From Roseiconus nitratireducens (GTDB taxonomy: Bacteria > Planctomycetota > Planctomycetia > Pirellulales > Pirellulaceae), in the NCBI RefSeq assembly GCF_008629675.1, contig NZ_VWOX01000005.1:373001-437000 (forward strand): a stretch of 64,000 nucleotides of DNA, read 5' to 3'. The notes beneath the pieces are model-generated. The model saw nothing but the letters and a program-made list of their open reading frames with translations, did not search any database and was not told where the DNA came from. How positions within the stretch are numbered: the stretch's first letter is position 1; the number at the start of each line of letters is the position of its first letter. The translations under genes were made by a program, and so were the position numbers. Of the stretch, positions 62,140 to 64,000 are shown in pieces.

Positions 62140-64000
62140 CTACGCTCCGCACGCACGGTCGGAGATGTACGTCGACGCGATGTACTCGCTGAGCGAAGCC
62201 ACCGTCGGATTGTTCCAGGCCACCTCGGGGGTCAACGCGACGCCGGTCCAATCCTCCGCTTCTCCGCTCAGTTCGACCGCCGCCATGCTGTCCAGGCCGT
62301 AATCGGTAAACGGCTTCTCCAGGCTCAATTCGGTCGGGGCCACACCACCCCGCGCGATCAGCCAGTTGCTCATCCAATTTTCCACCGCTTGCCGCACTTC
62401 CGACCGATCGCTCTCCCGCGGACGTTCGGGCAGGCCGGGAAAGGCGATGGGAGCCTGTTCGGAAAAACTGGATCGATCGTACCGATACGACGTCCGCACG
62501 GAATCGTTTAGAAACTGGTCGCGACAGCTGGATCGGCGGACCTTGCCACTGGTGGTGACAGGAATCGATGCGGCACGGACCAGCCAGATATGCTGCGGGT
62601 CCACCTCGTGAACTTCAATCACGTTGCGGCGAATCTGGCGTGCCAGGTCGGGCAAATCCAAATGTTCGCGGGAGCGAGGTAATTCGGCGATGATCGCCAA
62701 CGCTTCGGAGCGTCCTCCGGCAACGGAGAATGCGGCAGCGATTCCAGAGTGACGTGCGGTTTGCCCGTCACCGCTGCCCGCCTGCGTGACCGTCCGGACG
62801 AAGTCCACCACCGTTGATTCGATGTCCTGCGGAAACAAGTTGCGTCCGCGAAGGATGATGATGTCCTTCAATCGGCCACTGATGAACAATTCGCCTTCAT
62901 GGAAAAAGCCCAGATCACCGCTACGGAAAAACCCCGACCGGCCATCCGACAGGGTGGCATCAAATTGTCGCTTGGCCAGTGGACCTTCGCTTTCCTCGTC
63001 CGATTCTTCCGCATCGGTCTGGCTCCAATACCCGGTCGCAACGCCTCCGCCACGGATCCAGATCTCGCCAATGGCTCCCTCGCCCAGCGGCTGACCGGTG
63101 GCGGGATCAACGATTTCGATCTCCGTGTCGTTGACCGCTTTGCCGCAGGAGACCAATTCCTGTTTGTGTCGCTTGCCGATCCGCTTGGCTTCGTTGGGAT
63201 CCAGCACCTGAATCCGGCCACACTCGAACGCCGACCGATCAATCGACAATGATCGCGGCGCCCCGGGGCCATCGCCGCCGGCCACCAACAACGTCGCTTC
63301 GGCCAGACCATAACACGGATAAAAGGTCTCACTTCCCAATCCGTTGGTTGAGAACCGGCGTTGGAAGTCGCGTAGCGTGCGCGCCGCAATCGGTTCGGCG
63401 CCACAAAAAGTGATTTGCAACTGTTTCAGCGAAATGCCGTCGGTCTGATCCGGCGGAATACGATCCACGCACAACTGGTACGCAAAGTTGGGAGCTCCCG
63501 TGATCGATGCTTGGTAGTCGCTGATCACTTGCAGCCAGCGCAGTGGACGCTGCAGGAAGGCCCGCGGACTGAGCAAGACGGTATGACCGCCGATGTACAA
63601 CGGCGCCAAGATCCCGCCGATCAACCCCATGTCATGATAAAACGGCAACCAGAAAACGGCCGTGTCGATTTCCGCCGGATCCGTCCCCTGCTCTGACGCA
63701 GGCCAGGAAATACCAAACCCCTGTCGGATCGATTCCAAGTTCGCCATCACGTTGCGGTGCCGAACGACCACCCCTTTCGGCTCGCTGGTACTGCCGCTGG
63801 TGTATTGCAGAAACGCGATCGCCTCGGGCGAACCGGCCAACTCTGACGACTGAAAGGTCGCCGGACCGGCCCCGTCCTCGGGCGAACGATCATGGTCAAT
63901 GGCCAACGCGGGAATCGACTGGACGCAGGGAAGCTGCTTTTCCGCGGCAAAGGTTTGCAACGTGTCGTGATCGGCCAATAACACCGAGGGGGCACAATCG
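62140..64000 (-). CDS. Fatty-acyl-AMP ligase with C-terminal acyl carrier protein, N-terminus cut by window edge
   Basis: About 619 C-terminal residues are present; the frame is open to the right edge. The adenylation core shows LQYTSGSTSEPKGVVVRHRN, then PFYHDMGLIGGILAPLYIGGHTVLLSP, typical of the FAAL branch. It continues with YGLAEATLLVAGG and FFRSGDLGFFHEGELFISGRLKDIIILRGRNLFPQDIE. The last ~85 residues are a carrier domain with the phosphopantetheine Ser in DYGLDSMAAVEL. It activates a fatty acid and loads its own carrier, probably starting a polyketide-like lipid made by genes beyond the edge. It converges on the BY-kinase with a 110-bp gap. Confidence 0.92.
   Translation of the reverse strand, partial: DCAPSVLLADHDTLQTFAAEKQLPCVQSIPALAIDHDRSPEDGAGPATFQSSELAGSPEAIAFLQYTSGSTSEPKGVVVRHRNVMANLESIRQGFGISWPASEQGTDPAEIDTAVFWLPFYHDMGLIGGILAPLYIGGHTVLLSPRAFLQRPLRWLQVISDYQASITGAPNFAYQLCVDRIPPDQTDGISLKQLQITFCGAEPIAARTLRDFQRRFSTNGLGSETFYPCYGLAEATLLVAGGDGPGAPRSLSIDRSAFECGRIQVLDPNEAKRIGKRHKQELVSCGKAVNDTEIEIVDPATGQPLGEGAIGEIWIRGGGVATGYWSQTDAEESDEESEGPLAKRQFDATLSDGRSGFFRSGDLGFFHEGELFISGRLKDIIILRGRNLFPQDIESTVVDFVRTVTQAGSGDGQTARHSGIAAAFSVAGGRSEALAIIAELPRSREHLDLPDLARQIRRNVIEVHEVDPQHIWLVRAASIPVTTSGKVRRSSCRDQFLNDSVRTSYRYDRSSFSEQAPIAFPGLPERPRESDRSEVRQAVENWMSNWLIARGGVAPTELSLEKPFTDYGLDSMAAVELSGEAEDWTGVALTPEVAWNNPTVASLSEYIASTYISDRACGA

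Overview
The window looks like a chromosomal segment of a planctomycete, most likely a marine Pirellulaceae relative of Rhodopirellula. This is inferred from gene content and style, with no database search. The evidence is a GC-rich genome with many GTG and TTG starts and few clear Shine-Dalgarno sites. It also has a large Ser/Thr kinase with an FHA partner, LPS (Kdo) genes, an exosortase with a PEP-CTERM substrate, and a sulfated-polysaccharide type locus.

The left part (1-26101) is a set of housekeeping and envelope transcription units. It starts with an MMPL/RND exporter cut by the left edge (minus strand). Next come a flavin-dependent halogenase-like oxidoreductase, a secreted thioredoxin-fold protein, and a 0.8-kb repeat field (4333-5036). 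The repeat field holds 58-bp inverted-repeat elements interleaved with copied pieces of the upstream redoxin gene. The operon kdsD-kdsC-(LptC/LptA-like 1034 aa) follows, in the same order as the start of the proteobacterial LPS-transport operon. On the minus strand lie an orphan RegA/ActR-type response regulator, an iron-sulfur (PhrB-type) photolyase, and an operon of coiled-coil protein, FHA protein, Ser/Thr kinase and small membrane protein. A small minus-strand gene with its own intrinsic terminator and a structured leader lies at 17346-17737. A TolC-HlyD-MacB efflux set (plus strand) and a Lon-substrate-domain/Bax-inhibitor pair (minus strand) close this part.

The right part (26866-62029) is one long plus-strand exopolysaccharide locus. 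Nucleotide-sugar genes (UDP-glucuronate epimerase, gmd, wecB) are followed by an O-antigen ligase/polymerase-like protein and an ABC exporter (Wzm/Wzt with a C-terminal sugar-binding domain). Then come two methyltransferases, thirteen glycosyltransferases (including one STELLO/DUF288 type), a sulfotransferase, a WcaF-like acetyltransferase and a second polymerase-like membrane protein. Many genes overlap by ATGA or GTGA, so the block is translationally coupled. It ends with one PEP-CTERM protein (with a strong terminator), an exosortase fused to an EpsI-like domain, a TPR membrane protein and a BY-kinase/Wzz protein. No Wzx flippase and no Wza-type outer-membrane exporter is visible in the window. 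A convergent fatty-acyl-AMP ligase with a C-terminal carrier protein is cut by the right edge.

No rRNA, tRNA, CRISPR array or transposase was recognised. The features I judge most novel are the repeat field that carries gene fragments, the kdsDC-linked giant LptC-like protein, the structured small gene at 17.4-17.7 kb, and the self-contained exosortase/EPS module.
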